Shown here: piece after piece, positions 47,504 through 56,359 of the stretch
Position numbering within the stretch: the stretch's first letter is position 1
Layout of the letters: every line of letters starts with the position of its first letter
Assembly (NCBI GenBank): GCA_030428615.1
Contig: JAUIDN010000003.1
Span: 124,001 to 188,000 of the forward strand
DNA length: 64,000 nt
Direction: 5' to 3'
Source of the DNA: Alphaproteobacteria bacterium
GTDB taxonomy: Bacteria; Pseudomonadota; Alphaproteobacteria; Sphingomonadales; Emcibacteraceae
The notes under the pieces: generated by a model
Seen by the model: only the letters and a program-made list of their open reading frames with translations
What the model was told of the DNA's origin: nothing
Database searches by the model: none
Position numbers and translations under genes: made by a program

Positions 47504-47533
47504 AATGTCTGCTTTGGGTCGGAAGCGGTCATT
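47504..47533 (+). repeat. Palindromic repeat, copy E (right border of accessory region)
   Basis: The most complete copy: AATGTCTGCTTTGGGTCG then GAAGCGGTCATT, a 30-nt imperfect palindrome. Orientation is opposite to copy A, so the outer two copies frame the AT-rich block as inverted repeats. Confidence 0.75.
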
Positions 47534-47609
47534 AATAACATGGTCATCATCCTACATACAATTTACGTCGGTTCTGGTAATGCCATAGCTATAGTACCGC
47601 TAACCTGAC

Positions 47610-49598
47610 CTACATTTCACCCATAACATATTGATCGGCGAGGACCTCCCGTACCGCGCGGTGTGCCTGATCAATGGCCGCATCGGTAAAGGGGCTTGCA
47701 TCCGCATCGGAATTGGCGATTGAAATGCGGCCAAGCTGCTTGCGCGCAACCGCGCATGGCCGGTCATCAGTCGGATACATTGACCAATGGTAGGGTTCGG
47801 TTATTGTATCATAAGCATAGGCGTTGCCGTGCGGCCAGCGATTGACCGTGATCGCAACAATGTCGCGGGCCGCATTGAACCCACCTGCGCCCAGCATGCG
47901 CTGAAGCTGTTCACGGATATTGCGTTCAAACGTTTCAAACGGTGTATTAAGCAAATCATACCGGCCAAGGCGAAGCTGTTCGCGCCGCGGCTCACCCGGC
48001 GCATTTGGTGCCCGGTGCATTTTAACAATCACCGGTTCATCCATAGTCTTCGGCCCGACATAGTCCCCCACTTCAAACGGGAAATGAAGGCTTGCTGTTG
48101 TGTGATAAAGACCGGGTGATGAAATCCTGCTGGCGCCGATTTTTTCAAACGCCTTACCGTTACGCAACAAAACATTTGTATAAACACGCGGTGCTTTAAT
48201 GCCATACAATTGGGCTTCCTTTTGTTCTTCGGAAAAATCATCGCAGATATAGGGAATAACATTATGCCAGCAGGCAAGGATCACATTTTTCGTTTTGACC
48301 GTCTGCGCGTTTCCGCCCTGCATATAGGATATATCAACATCCTTTGCCGTTTTCGGGTCCCCGTTATGTTTGACGTTTAACACGGTACTATTAAGCCGAA
48401 GCCGGGTGGGGCTACCCGCAACATCCAGTTTCGAATAATCAACCCTCGCAGTAAAGATATCATCAAGGGTGCTGCCCGGTATGGCATCCGGAATAAGATC
48501 ACGTACCGTCAGGCGCGTGATGGTCGCGTTACCATCCGGAAAATAAATCGAACTTTCCCGATATTCATGTTCGCGGCCATGTTGCGACCCTGCAATATGA
48601 TGCATCGGGCCGATTTTTTCAGTCGGCTTTAATTCAAGATGCTCAAAACCCGGCATTCCGCCAAGTTCCCAGCAGAAAAGCGCCGGAACCTGTTCCGCCC
48701 CGACATAAAAGCGGAAATGAAGGCCGGGGCTAAAAATGGGCAGGACACGTTCATCAACTCCCAAATGTTCGGTCACATATTCCGCGTAAGTCATCCCCGC
48801 CAGTTTTCGTTTTTTTTCTTCGTCACTTAATCCGACAAAGTCCTTTGCGATAATTTCTTCGCTGTAAAGACGCTTATATTCCTTCTTCAAATCATCACCA
48901 ATCGGGGATTGATCAAAAAATTCATCCCAGCCGCCCTCTGCCCTGCGGTCACGTTTAACAAATCCTTCACCGCCAAAGGTTTCTTGGTCAAAAAATGTTG
49001 CGCCGCCAAGGCCGATATCCTGATGATACCGGATCATGTCCTTAGTTTTTTCGTGGTAAGCATCGGTATCAATACCAATTTCACGCAGATACCCCATGGC
49101 CACGGGACTGTAATTGGTTGGTTGTTCAATATTAAGGGTGCCGCCGTTGACGATAATATTCCGACCTTCAAAATTATATTCGTTTCGTTTGGCGTGCCCG
49201 CCGAAATCATCATGATTATCAAGGATCAGTATTTTGGCATCCGGCCCCGCGCTTTGGCGGTAAAACCATGCGGCGGAAAGCCCGCTGATCCCCCCGCCCA
49301 CAACCACAAGGTCATATTCTTCACCGGTGTCAGATGCCGTAAATGTTTCCCCGTCCCGCACCAGATGCGCCGTTTCAAATGACCCGTCATGGCTGCCGCG
49401 CATATTGGCCTTATCCGGTGGATAATAACCCGCTACCGATTGCATCGGCTTGTTGGTATCCAATGCCTGCATTGCCTTCACAAGCGACGGGCATAATATC
49501 GCCCCGGTCACCGCAATACTTGCACCACTTAAAAAATCCCGGCGCAGGATTTTTCGGTCCATTCCCAATTCTTTATCCGAAAAATGTTTTTTTGACAT
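47610..49598 (-). CDS. Tat-exported FAD-dependent oxidoreductase, spermidine dehydrogenase-like
   Basis: A 662-residue flavoprotein. The N terminus carries a twin-arginine signal (RRDFLSGASIAVTGA, about 25-40), then an FAD-binding Rossmann motif (DLVVVGGGISGLSAAWFYRQ). Sequence features such as NGGTLNIEQPTNYSP and KMHRAPNAPGEPRREQ resemble the SpdH spermidine dehydrogenase group, so a periplasmic amine oxidation role is likely but substrate is uncertain. Start chosen at the second ATG with GGGGA upstream. Confidence 0.8.
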   Translation of the reverse strand: MSKKHFSDKELGMDRKILRRDFLSGASIAVTGAILCPSLVKAMQALDTNKPMQSVAGYYPPDKANMRGSHDGSFETAHLVRDGETFTASDTGEEYDLVVVGGGISGLSAAWFYRQSAGPDAKILILDNHDDFGGHAKRNEYNFEGRNIIVNGGTLNIEQPTNYSPVAMGYLREIGIDTDAYHEKTKDMIRYHQDIGLGGATFFDQETFGGEGFVKRDRRAEGGWDEFFDQSPIGDDLKKEYKRLYSEEIIAKDFVGLSDEEKKRKLAGMTYAEYVTEHLGVDERVLPIFSPGLHFRFYVGAEQVPALFCWELGGMPGFEHLELKPTEKIGPMHHIAGSQHGREHEYRESSIYFPDGNATITRLTVRDLIPDAIPGSTLDDIFTARVDYSKLDVAGSPTRLRLNSTVLNVKHNGDPKTAKDVDISYMQGGNAQTVKTKNVILACWHNVIPYICDDFSEEQKEAQLYGIKAPRVYTNVLLRNGKAFEKIGASRISSPGLYHTTASLHFPFEVGDYVGPKTMDEPVIVKMHRAPNAPGEPRREQLRLGRYDLLNTPFETFERNIREQLQRMLGAGGFNAARDIVAITVNRWPHGNAYAYDTITEPYHWSMYPTDDRPCAVARKQLGRISIANSDADASPFTDAAIDQAHRAVREVLADQYVMGEM

Positions 49599-49791
49599 CT
49601 CTGTCCCCATAATTTTTTAGTGTTTTATCGTCCCTTAAAGCGTTGTTTTTTGTTTTTATGACGCTTTGAAATGTCATGATTGCATAAAAGAATTAAAATG
49701 AAAAGTGCCATATTGAGGTATGAAAAAACATCCCCAATTCCAGCTACGGATAATTGGTGAAACCATTTACAAATTATGATTTTTATAGATA

Positions 49792-50754
49792 TTAATCCAG
49801 TCCCAGAAGCCGGCTGGCATTGCCGGAAATCATTTTTTTAATATCTTCATGAGAATAATTCAGATCAAGACACGTGGCGATAACATTTTTAAAGCCTTCT
49901 ACGGGCGTTGGATTGCCAACCTGCCCAAGGTCTGAGCCCAATATTGTCCGATCAACGGTTCCCGCCTTTATCAGTGCATCAAGATTTTCCGGTGTATAAA
50001 AATGAAATTTCGATCCCGGAACAAACATACACATGCTATGTTCAAGATACGCGCCCATTTTCACCAATTCACCCATTTCCTCGTATGTCGCATCAATCAG
50101 GTATGACGGATGATTAACGAGAAGTTTCTTGACCCCACGCTTAACTGCTTCATCAAGTAACGGGAAAATCTCGGTGATATGGAGATGCCCGCTGGAAAGG
50201 ACAATGTCTGCTTCCGCGATCATATCCAGTATGAATTTCACTTCATCCAAAAGAACACCTTTATCGTCAAGAACGCTAAGTTCAATGGGCGTCAGCATTT
50301 TTTCTTTGGTCGTCGGGAATTTTTTTTCAAAATCTTTATCTGATTTATGGTGGGCAATATGATTACGCGATGAAAAGGTTGGCATCCACACGAGCTGCGC
50401 TCCAAGTTTGATACCATGATCAACCGCAAAACGGTTGATGCCGCCTGTTGCATTATTAAGGGGCACGCCGGACAACATTTTAACGTTTAAATCCTGAAAA
50501 TGATTCATCAGAAGCTCAGTGACCGGGGTTGCCGAGTAATAATGATCCTTGATCAGGATCGCTTTCATTTTCGCCTCCGCCCCTTCTTTCATCACTTCGA
50601 TATGGTCAATGCAGCGTGGCATAACGCTTGGGCCGCTATGACAATGAAGGTCAATTGCGCCCTCCAAAATCGAACTGAGCAACGCATCATCATATTTGGC
50701 CGCAGGCGATTGGTCTGTAGTCGAATTAATACGGTCTGGAATATTTTTAATCAT
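49792..50754 (-). CDS. DUF6282-type metal-dependent amidohydrolase
   Basis: TIM-barrel hydrolase of 320 residues with H37/H39 (AIDLHCHSGPS), KDHYYSATPV, SSGHLHITE, LVNHPSYL and GSDLGQVGNP, which together supply the metal ligands. The DUF6282 family has no assigned substrate. Next gene downstream of the HpcH/HpaI aldolase on the same strand (29-nt gap), so both likely act in one degradation route. Confidence 0.82.
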   Translation of the reverse strand: MIKNIPDRINSTTDQSPAAKYDDALLSSILEGAIDLHCHSGPSVMPRCIDHIEVMKEGAEAKMKAILIKDHYYSATPVTELLMNHFQDLNVKMLSGVPLNNATGGINRFAVDHGIKLGAQLVWMPTFSSRNHIAHHKSDKDFEKKFPTTKEKMLTPIELSVLDDKGVLLDEVKFILDMIAEADIVLSSGHLHITEIFPLLDEAVKRGVKKLLVNHPSYLIDATYEEMGELVKMGAYLEHSMCMFVPGSKFHFYTPENLDALIKAGTVDRTILGSDLGQVGNPTPVEGFKNVIATCLDLNYSHEDIKKMISGNASRLLGLD

Positions 50755-50783
50755 TCTTCTAGTTTCCTGTAACTTTATGAATT

Positions 50784-51539
50784 TTACGAAAAGCTGGCAA
50801 TAATGTCTTTAACGCCGGATTGCAGTAATGAATGTTCCGATCCAACGGTAAACATGGTCACGCCAAGCTCCCGAAGCATGTCAATTTCCTGGGTTTTCGC
50901 ATATGCCGCAATGGGCAGGTCCGCGTCGCGTGCAACCGCGCAAACATGCCGGACCGCATCCACGACCACCGTATCACTTGGTGACGTTGCCCCGAAACCA
51001 ACGGTCAGATCAGCACGCCCGAGGAAAATACCATCAATATTTTCAACACTCACAATTTCCTGAATATTCTCAACCGCTTCCACATCTTCTATCTGAGCTA
51101 TAATAGTCGTCTGGCTATCCGCCTCGGCGATATATTCGCCCATTGATTTAGTCCCGTAGCCGCCGGCACGATTTGTACCGGCAAACCCGCGTTTGCCACC
51201 GGCATAACGCCCCCCTGCGCCGATCTCCTCCGCTTTTGCACGCGTGGCGATATGCGGTACAATGACCCCCGTAGCCCCACAATCAAGCGGATATAGCATT
51301 CCCGTCGCCGTATTTTGCTGAATACGAACAAACGTCGGCATATCGGCCGCATTTGCCGCCATCAGACAGCTATCAATTGCGTTCAAATCAAACGGGCTGT
51401 GCTCCTGGTCAAGAACCAGAAAATCAAGATCCGTGGCCCCAAGCACCTCCACCCCGTTGTGCGCGGGTGTTTTTACAAAAATTCCAATAAGTTCGTCACC
51501 TTTTCGAAACCGCTCTCTGAATGTGGATTTTCTATTCAT
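50784..51539 (-). CDS. HpcH/HpaI-family class II aldolase
   Basis: Divalent-metal-dependent aldolase of 251 residues that cleaves 4-hydroxy-2-oxo acids to pyruvate and an aldehyde. Motifs DLDFLVLDQEHSPFD, GVIVPHIATRAKAE and IDGIFLGRADLTVGFG include the metal-binding Glu/Asp and substrate Arg. An aldehyde product would fit the aldehyde dehydrogenase in the divergent operon, which is inference. Confidence 0.88.
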   Translation of the reverse strand: MNRKSTFRERFRKGDELIGIFVKTPAHNGVEVLGATDLDFLVLDQEHSPFDLNAIDSCLMAANAADMPTFVRIQQNTATGMLYPLDCGATGVIVPHIATRAKAEEIGAGGRYAGGKRGFAGTNRAGGYGTKSMGEYIAEADSQTTIIAQIEDVEAVENIQEIVSVENIDGIFLGRADLTVGFGATSPSDTVVVDAVRHVCAVARDADLPIAAYAKTQEIDMLRELGVTMFTVGSEHSLLQSGVKDIIASFS

Positions 51540-51628
51540 ATCAATATTTCAAATTTCATTTGTCTTGTAATACGGAACAGAGTATCATTAATCGATAAAT
51601 TGTCAAACACTGCTCATACAAAAATACC

Positions 51629-52672
51629 ATGAAAAAACTCGCAGTTAAAATTGGAAAAGTCACTTTAAAAAACCCTCTCATCTGCGGTTCGGGTGAGCAC
51701 TTCATTGACCCGTCTGGTGTTAAAAAAGCCCTTAACGCCGGTACTGGCGCAGTAATCATTAAATCGGTCAACGAATCTGAAGCGGCAAAAGAACAACTGG
51801 CAAAAACAGATTACGCCCTGCTAGACAGCAATTTCAATCGATTGGATTGGGATTTTAATCCGCCGCGCGACGCCAGCCTTTTTAACAGATCCGGTTTATA
51901 CCCGGGATCTTTTGATGACTGGTTGGAATTTGCCGCAAAAATGGACCGTTTGGCAGCAGAAAAAGATGCTTATTGTATCGCGAGCCTTATCCCCGCCAGT
52001 ATCGAAAAACTTGTTGAATACGCAAAAAAAGTTGAAGAAGCTGGCATTCGAATACTGGAGGTGAATGTTGGCGCCCCCCACGGTGATGAGGCGGCAAAAG
52101 GCGCCATCCTACTGGAAAAGGAAGCATCACACATAAAAACCATTGTTTCAAAGGTTCGCGGCGCTGTAAATATCCCACTGTGGATAAAACTGACGGGACA
52201 AAGCCAGAATATCCCCGCAATGGTCAAATCCGCGAGGGATGGTGGCGCTGACGCTGTGACATTAATGGGCCGCTATATGGCTTTTATTCCTGATCTGGAA
52301 ACCGGAAAGCCAATGCTTGGTACCCATGCGGCATTTGGCGGCCCCTGGGCTTTACCACTTACCTGTCACTGGCTTGTGAAATCACGCGAGAAAATTGGTA
52401 CCAATTATCCAATGATGGCGACCAATGGCGCAAGGGACGGTCATGATATTATCCGCTTCATGTTATCCGGTGCATCGGCCGTACAGATGACAACCGCCGT
52501 TTTTACCGCCGGGTATGATGTCATTGATAAATCACTCCGGCAACTTGAAGAATATCTGGATAAAAAGAATATGACCGCGACAGATCTGATCGGCCTTGCA
52601 GCGGATCAGGTGAAAACCTATGCTGAACAGGAAAATAATGAAAACTATTGGCGCGGCTTCGTGCCGGACTAA
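51629..52672 (+). CDS. DHODH/dihydropyrimidine dehydrogenase-like flavoprotein without the usual Cys
   Basis: FMN-binding TIM barrel of 347 residues (KNPLICGSGEHF, TGAVIIKSVNE, IPLWIKLTGQ, ADAVTLMGRY, MATNGARDGHD). In DHODH and DPD the loop N-L-S-C-P carries the catalytic acid/base cysteine; here it reads VNVGAPHG, with Ala149 at that place. There are no iron-sulphur cysteines. It therefore is a divergent family member with probably a different reaction. First gene of a plus-strand operon with cupin, aminotransferase and aldehyde dehydrogenase. Confidence 0.82.
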   Translation: MKKLAVKIGKVTLKNPLICGSGEHFIDPSGVKKALNAGTGAVIIKSVNESEAAKEQLAKTDYALLDSNFNRLDWDFNPPRDASLFNRSGLYPGSFDDWLEFAAKMDRLAAEKDAYCIASLIPASIEKLVEYAKKVEEAGIRILEVNVGAPHGDEAAKGAILLEKEASHIKTIVSKVRGAVNIPLWIKLTGQSQNIPAMVKSARDGGADAVTLMGRYMAFIPDLETGKPMLGTHAAFGGPWALPLTCHWLVKSREKIGTNYPMMATNGARDGHDIIRFMLSGASAVQMTTAVFTAGYDVIDKSLRQLEEYLDKKNMTATDLIGLAADQVKTYAEQENNENYWRGFVPD

Positions 52673-52699
52673 CAAGAATTAAGAGTGTAAGGAGGAGAA

Positions 52700-53035
52700 A
52701 TGCAAATTCCAAAAGTTGACTGGTCCAAAATGGAATGGAAGAAAATCCGCGATGGCGTTTATCAAAAGGCTTTTACCGGAGATGGCGCAACACTGGCCAT
52801 GCACAAGCTTGAGCCACAACATGAGCCAAGACCGCATAAGCATGTTTATGAACAAATCGTCTATATCATGTCCGGGGAAGTGGATTTCCATGTGGGTGAC
52901 GATGTCCACCGGCTTACGGCAGGCGGGCTTCTTGTGGTACCACCAAACGTGATGCACCATGCCGAAGTTGTCGGCGATGAAGACGTCTTAAACCTTGATG
53001 TCTTTACCCCTGCCCGCGCCGATTTTTTTGAGTAA
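52700..53035 (+). CDS. Small single-domain cupin
   Basis: A 111-residue beta-barrel protein. First cupin motif EPRPHKHVYEQIVYIMSGEV with His ligands and Glu, second motif VPPNVMHHAEV. It has an excellent AAGGAGGAG ribosome site. It may be a metal-dependent isomerase or dioxygenase of the surrounding pathway, or a ligand-binding helper. Confidence 0.88.
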   Translation: MQIPKVDWSKMEWKKIRDGVYQKAFTGDGATLAMHKLEPQHEPRPHKHVYEQIVYIMSGEVDFHVGDDVHRLTAGGLLVVPPNVMHHAEVVGDEDVLNLDVFTPARADFFE

Positions 53036-53042
53036 ACATTGA

Positions 53043-54131
53043 ATGAGCAATATTAAAGCCAATAAATATATAACTTCGTCACCCGCGCAGCCCCAACCAC
53101 CTGCAGATTTGGTAAAACCGAAATTCAAAATTGATCTGTCATTAAATGAAAGCCCGTTTGCACCAAGCGAGAAAGCCATTAAAGCTTATAATGAAGCCGG
53201 AAAAGTGCTTAATCGTTATCCAGATTACACCTCGGCGGGCCTTAGAGGTGTACTGGCTGAAAAATATAACCTTGATGACAAACGCATCATGTGCACGGCA
53301 GGGTCGGAACAAATGCTCGCCTTCCTCGCGCGCGCCTATATATCAGAAGGCGATGAAGTCATTTACCCAAAATACGGGTTTATGGTTTACCGCTTTAACA
53401 TCATGATGGCGGGCGCGACACCGGTCGCCGTCGATCATGACGACTTTAAAATCAATGTTGATTACATACTGGATGCCGTAACCGACAAAACCCGGCTGGT
53501 GTTTCTTGATAACCCGGGAAACCCGACCGGAACCTATGTTCCTTACGACGAAATAAAACGGCTTCGGGCGTCACTTCCGGGGCATATTCTGCTTGTTCTT
53601 GACGCCGCATACGCTGAATTCGCCGTTGAAGGCAATTATGACAGCGGTCTAAAGCTTGTTGACGAATACGATAATGTCGTCGTCACCCGAACACTTTCAA
53701 AACTGTACGGCCTGAGCGGTCTGCGGGTCGGATGGACATACGGCCCGGATGAAATCATAAACACCCTTCTTCATTTAAAGGGTGGCTTTAATGTCAGCAT
53801 TGCTGCGCAAGCAGCCGGCGCCGCTGCGGTTCTGGACGATAAATATGCTGTGATGGTGCGCGACCATAGCCGTAAATGGATAGACTGGCTGACAAGTGAA
53901 CTTCGTGCGTTAGGTATAAAAGTAACGCCAAGCGTTTGTAATTTCATCCTTATTCATTTTACAGATGGACGTGAAAAGATGAAAGCCTGTTACACTTACT
54001 TACAAGAAAATGATATTAATGTCGGACAGGTCGGTATGTATAAGCTGGACGCAAGCCTGCGAATTACTGTTGGAACAGAGGAAGAAAATAAAGCCCTCGT
54101 CGCCACTATGAAAGACTTTTTTGGAAAATAA
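53043..54131 (+). CDS. Class I/II PLP aminotransferase, histidinol-phosphate aminotransferase-like
   Basis: A 362-residue PLP enzyme with LSLNESPFAPS, DNPGNPTGTY, D188 and Y190 (LDAAYAEF), PLP lysine K220 (TRTLSKLYGLSG) and R228. It resembles HisC in length and motifs, but it lies 7 nt after a cupin gene and just before an aldehyde dehydrogenase rather than with his genes, so a catabolic transamination is more likely. Confidence 0.88.
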   Translation: MSNIKANKYITSSPAQPQPPADLVKPKFKIDLSLNESPFAPSEKAIKAYNEAGKVLNRYPDYTSAGLRGVLAEKYNLDDKRIMCTAGSEQMLAFLARAYISEGDEVIYPKYGFMVYRFNIMMAGATPVAVDHDDFKINVDYILDAVTDKTRLVFLDNPGNPTGTYVPYDEIKRLRASLPGHILLVLDAAYAEFAVEGNYDSGLKLVDEYDNVVVTRTLSKLYGLSGLRVGWTYGPDEIINTLLHLKGGFNVSIAAQAAGAAAVLDDKYAVMVRDHSRKWIDWLTSELRALGIKVTPSVCNFILIHFTDGREKMKACYTYLQENDINVGQVGMYKLDASLRITVGTEEENKALVATMKDFFGK

Positions 54132-54132
54132 A

Positions 54133-55629
54133 ATGAATTTGCCCGACCATGCTGGCTGGAAAAAAATGGCCAATGAATTTACCCATCAAACGAAAGCATT
54201 TATTGGTGGTGACTATGTCGATGCCCAAAGCGGCAAAACATATGAAACCATAAATCCGGCAACGGAAAAAATGACTGCACATGTGGCTGCTTGCGACGCT
54301 CATGATGTGGACATTGCTGTAAAATCGGCACGGACCGCTTTCAATGATGGGCGTTGGTCGCGCCTCGCCCCACGGGAGCGCGGTAAAGTCCTGCAAAAAC
54401 TGGCTGCCCTTGTGCTTGATCACGCGGACATATTAGCGCTAATGGAATGCCTGAATGTAGGAAAACCGATCATGGAAGCACGAATGGCGGATATTAATCT
54501 GGCCAGCGAAGCGTTAAAATGGTACGGCGAAGCAATTGACAAGCTGACCGATGAAATAATCGCAACGCCGGATAATGTGCGGGCAACCATCACAAGGGAA
54601 CCAATGGGCGTTGTCGGTGTTGTCGTTCCGTGGAACTTTCCACTTCTTATGGCCTGCTGGAAAATCGCCCCTGCCCTTGCGGCGGGAAACAGTGTGATTA
54701 TCAAACCATCGGAACAAACACCACAATCAATCTTGAAACTTGCGGAACTTGCGATTGCCGCCGGTATTCCGGAAGGTGTTTTTAACGTAATCACCGGTCA
54801 CGGAACGGAAGCAGGTGCCGCAATCGGCCTTCATAATGACATTGATTGTCTGACTTTCACGGGGTCAACCGCTGTTGGTAAAAAGTTTCTTGAATATTCG
54901 GGACGCTCAAATATGAAAACCGTATGGCTTGAATGCGGTGGGAAGAACCCGAATATTGTTATGGCCGACTGCCCGGATATGGATAAAGCCGTGATGAATG
55001 CAGCTATGAATGCCTTCTTTAATCAGGGTGAGGTGTGCGCCGCCGCGTCACGATTGTTGGTTGAAGAAACCATTAAAGACGAATTTATTGAACGTGTCGC
55101 AATGATCGGAAAAACGAGGGTGCCGGGTGATCCGCTAAACCCGAAAACCAATCTGGGAGCCATTGTCGATAAAAATCAGTATGATCGCGTCAACCGTTAT
55201 ATAAACAAGGGACAGGAAGAAGGTGCCGATCTGGTGCTGGGCGGTGATACGGTGACGATCGACGGTACGGGCCTTTATATAAATCCAACCATTTTCAAGA
55301 ATGTCCAAAGCACAATGACCATCGCACGGGAAGAAATTTTCGGCCCGGTTCTGGCGGCGATAAGTTTTAAAGATATCAATGAAGCGATCAACATTGCAAA
55401 CGACAGCCCATACGGCCTTGCAGCTGGGATCTGGACCCGTGATATCAACGTCGCTCATAAGGCGGCACGCGATTTACAGGTGGGTTCGGTGTCTATAAAC
55501 AGTTATAGCTCCATTGATATCGCGCTTCCTTTTGGCGGGTACAAGCAATCCGGCATCGGTGTTGATAAATCGCTACACGCCATTGAAAAATATACGAATA
55601 TGAAATCAACCTGGTTAGAGCTGGATTAG
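54133..55629 (+). CDS. NAD(P)-dependent aldehyde dehydrogenase
   Basis: Oxidises an aldehyde to the acid; 498 residues. VVVPWNFPLLMACWKIAPAL, general-base E267 (LECGGKNPNIV) and nucleophile C302 (NQGEVCAAASRL) are intact, as is the C-terminal PFGGYKQSGIG. It resembles betaine/gamma-aminobutyraldehyde dehydrogenases. Begins 1 nt after the aminotransferase stop codon; a TTG 12 nt upstream is less likely. Last gene of the catabolic operon. Confidence 0.93.
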   Translation: MNLPDHAGWKKMANEFTHQTKAFIGGDYVDAQSGKTYETINPATEKMTAHVAACDAHDVDIAVKSARTAFNDGRWSRLAPRERGKVLQKLAALVLDHADILALMECLNVGKPIMEARMADINLASEALKWYGEAIDKLTDEIIATPDNVRATITREPMGVVGVVVPWNFPLLMACWKIAPALAAGNSVIIKPSEQTPQSILKLAELAIAAGIPEGVFNVITGHGTEAGAAIGLHNDIDCLTFTGSTAVGKKFLEYSGRSNMKTVWLECGGKNPNIVMADCPDMDKAVMNAAMNAFFNQGEVCAAASRLLVEETIKDEFIERVAMIGKTRVPGDPLNPKTNLGAIVDKNQYDRVNRYINKGQEEGADLVLGGDTVTIDGTGLYINPTIFKNVQSTMTIAREEIFGPVLAAISFKDINEAINIANDSPYGLAAGIWTRDINVAHKAARDLQVGSVSINSYSSIDIALPFGGYKQSGIGVDKSLHAIEKYTNMKSTWLELD

Positions 55630-55702
55630 CTAATCAGAATTATTGGGTGAATGAAGCAGTTTTTTACAACACAGTCCACCTTCAATGGCTTGGTTGATTG
55701 AC

Positions 55703-55731
55703 TTGACAGAGCCGCGTTTCAGTGTCTACCT
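55703..55731 (+). promoter_or_regulatory. Candidate sigma-70 promoter of the ECF sigma gene
   Basis: TTGACA, 17 nt, then CTACCT, about 40 nt before the favoured start of the sigma-factor gene. The -35 is perfect; the -10 is weak. Confidence 0.4.
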
Positions 55732-55771
55732 TGTGATGAACAAACAGGATAAAAATTCATCCGGGGAAAAC

Positions 55772-56359
55772 ATGACTGACGAGGTTGAGAAAAAAGACAA
55801 TATACTAAAGGCATTTGGTGAATGTCGTGTATCTTTAACGCGATATATAAAAAAATATATTGGCAAAAAAGATGACCCTGAGGATATCCTGCAAGAAGCT
55901 TTTTTAAGAACTTACACGGCTGATAAAAAAAACAATATTCAATTCCCAAAAACGTATATGTTTAGAACCGCTAAAAATTTAGCTGTTCGAAAAAAAACAA
56001 AAATGGCCGCCAGATTGACGGAATATATAGAGGATTATAGCGGCCCAGCGTTCTCTAGTAGTGAGCCCACTGCACTAGAGGTGCTGGAGCGGAAACAAAA
56101 ACGGCAGCTTTTGAGCGCTGCGATTGAAGCTCTACCCACCCAATGCAGGAAGGTAACAGTGTTGCGTCTTATACATGGAATGCCATTGAAAGATATAGCT
56201 CATGAGCTGGGAATTACATTGAGTACTACAGAAAAGCATATAGCAAAAGGTCTTGAACGCTGTGAAACTTACGTTCGCCTACACAGTGAGGCAGCTGAGG
56301 TTGATGGTAGCGACCTGCCCTGCGGAAATAGCTCTCTCGGAGTTTCGAGTAATGACTGA
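55772..56359 (+). CDS. ECF sigma factor, FecI-like
   Basis: A 195-residue RNA polymerase sigma factor with region 2 (DDPEDILQEAFLRTYTA, FPKTYMFRTAKNLAVR) and region 4 (ALPTQCRKVTVLRLIHGMPL, DIAHELGITLSTTEKHI). I chose the ATG with GGGGA upstream; a longer frame begins at 55685 but would place the promoter inside the gene. The fecR-like gene overlaps by 8 nt and a receptor with STN domain follows, so it should be released by surface signalling. Confidence 0.9.
   Translation: MTDEVEKKDNILKAFGECRVSLTRYIKKYIGKKDDPEDILQEAFLRTYTADKKNNIQFPKTYMFRTAKNLAVRKKTKMAARLTEYIEDYSGPAFSSSEPTALEVLERKQKRQLLSAAIEALPTQCRKVTVLRLIHGMPLKDIAHELGITLSTTEKHIAKGLERCETYVRLHSEAAEVDGSDLPCGNSSLGVSSND

Noticed and set aside
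42480-47540. Integron cassette array
   Set aside because: Small AT-rich genes with recurring palindromes suggested cassettes, but there is no integrase gene, genes lack a uniform attC after each one, and the repeat does not show the R/L core sites of attC.
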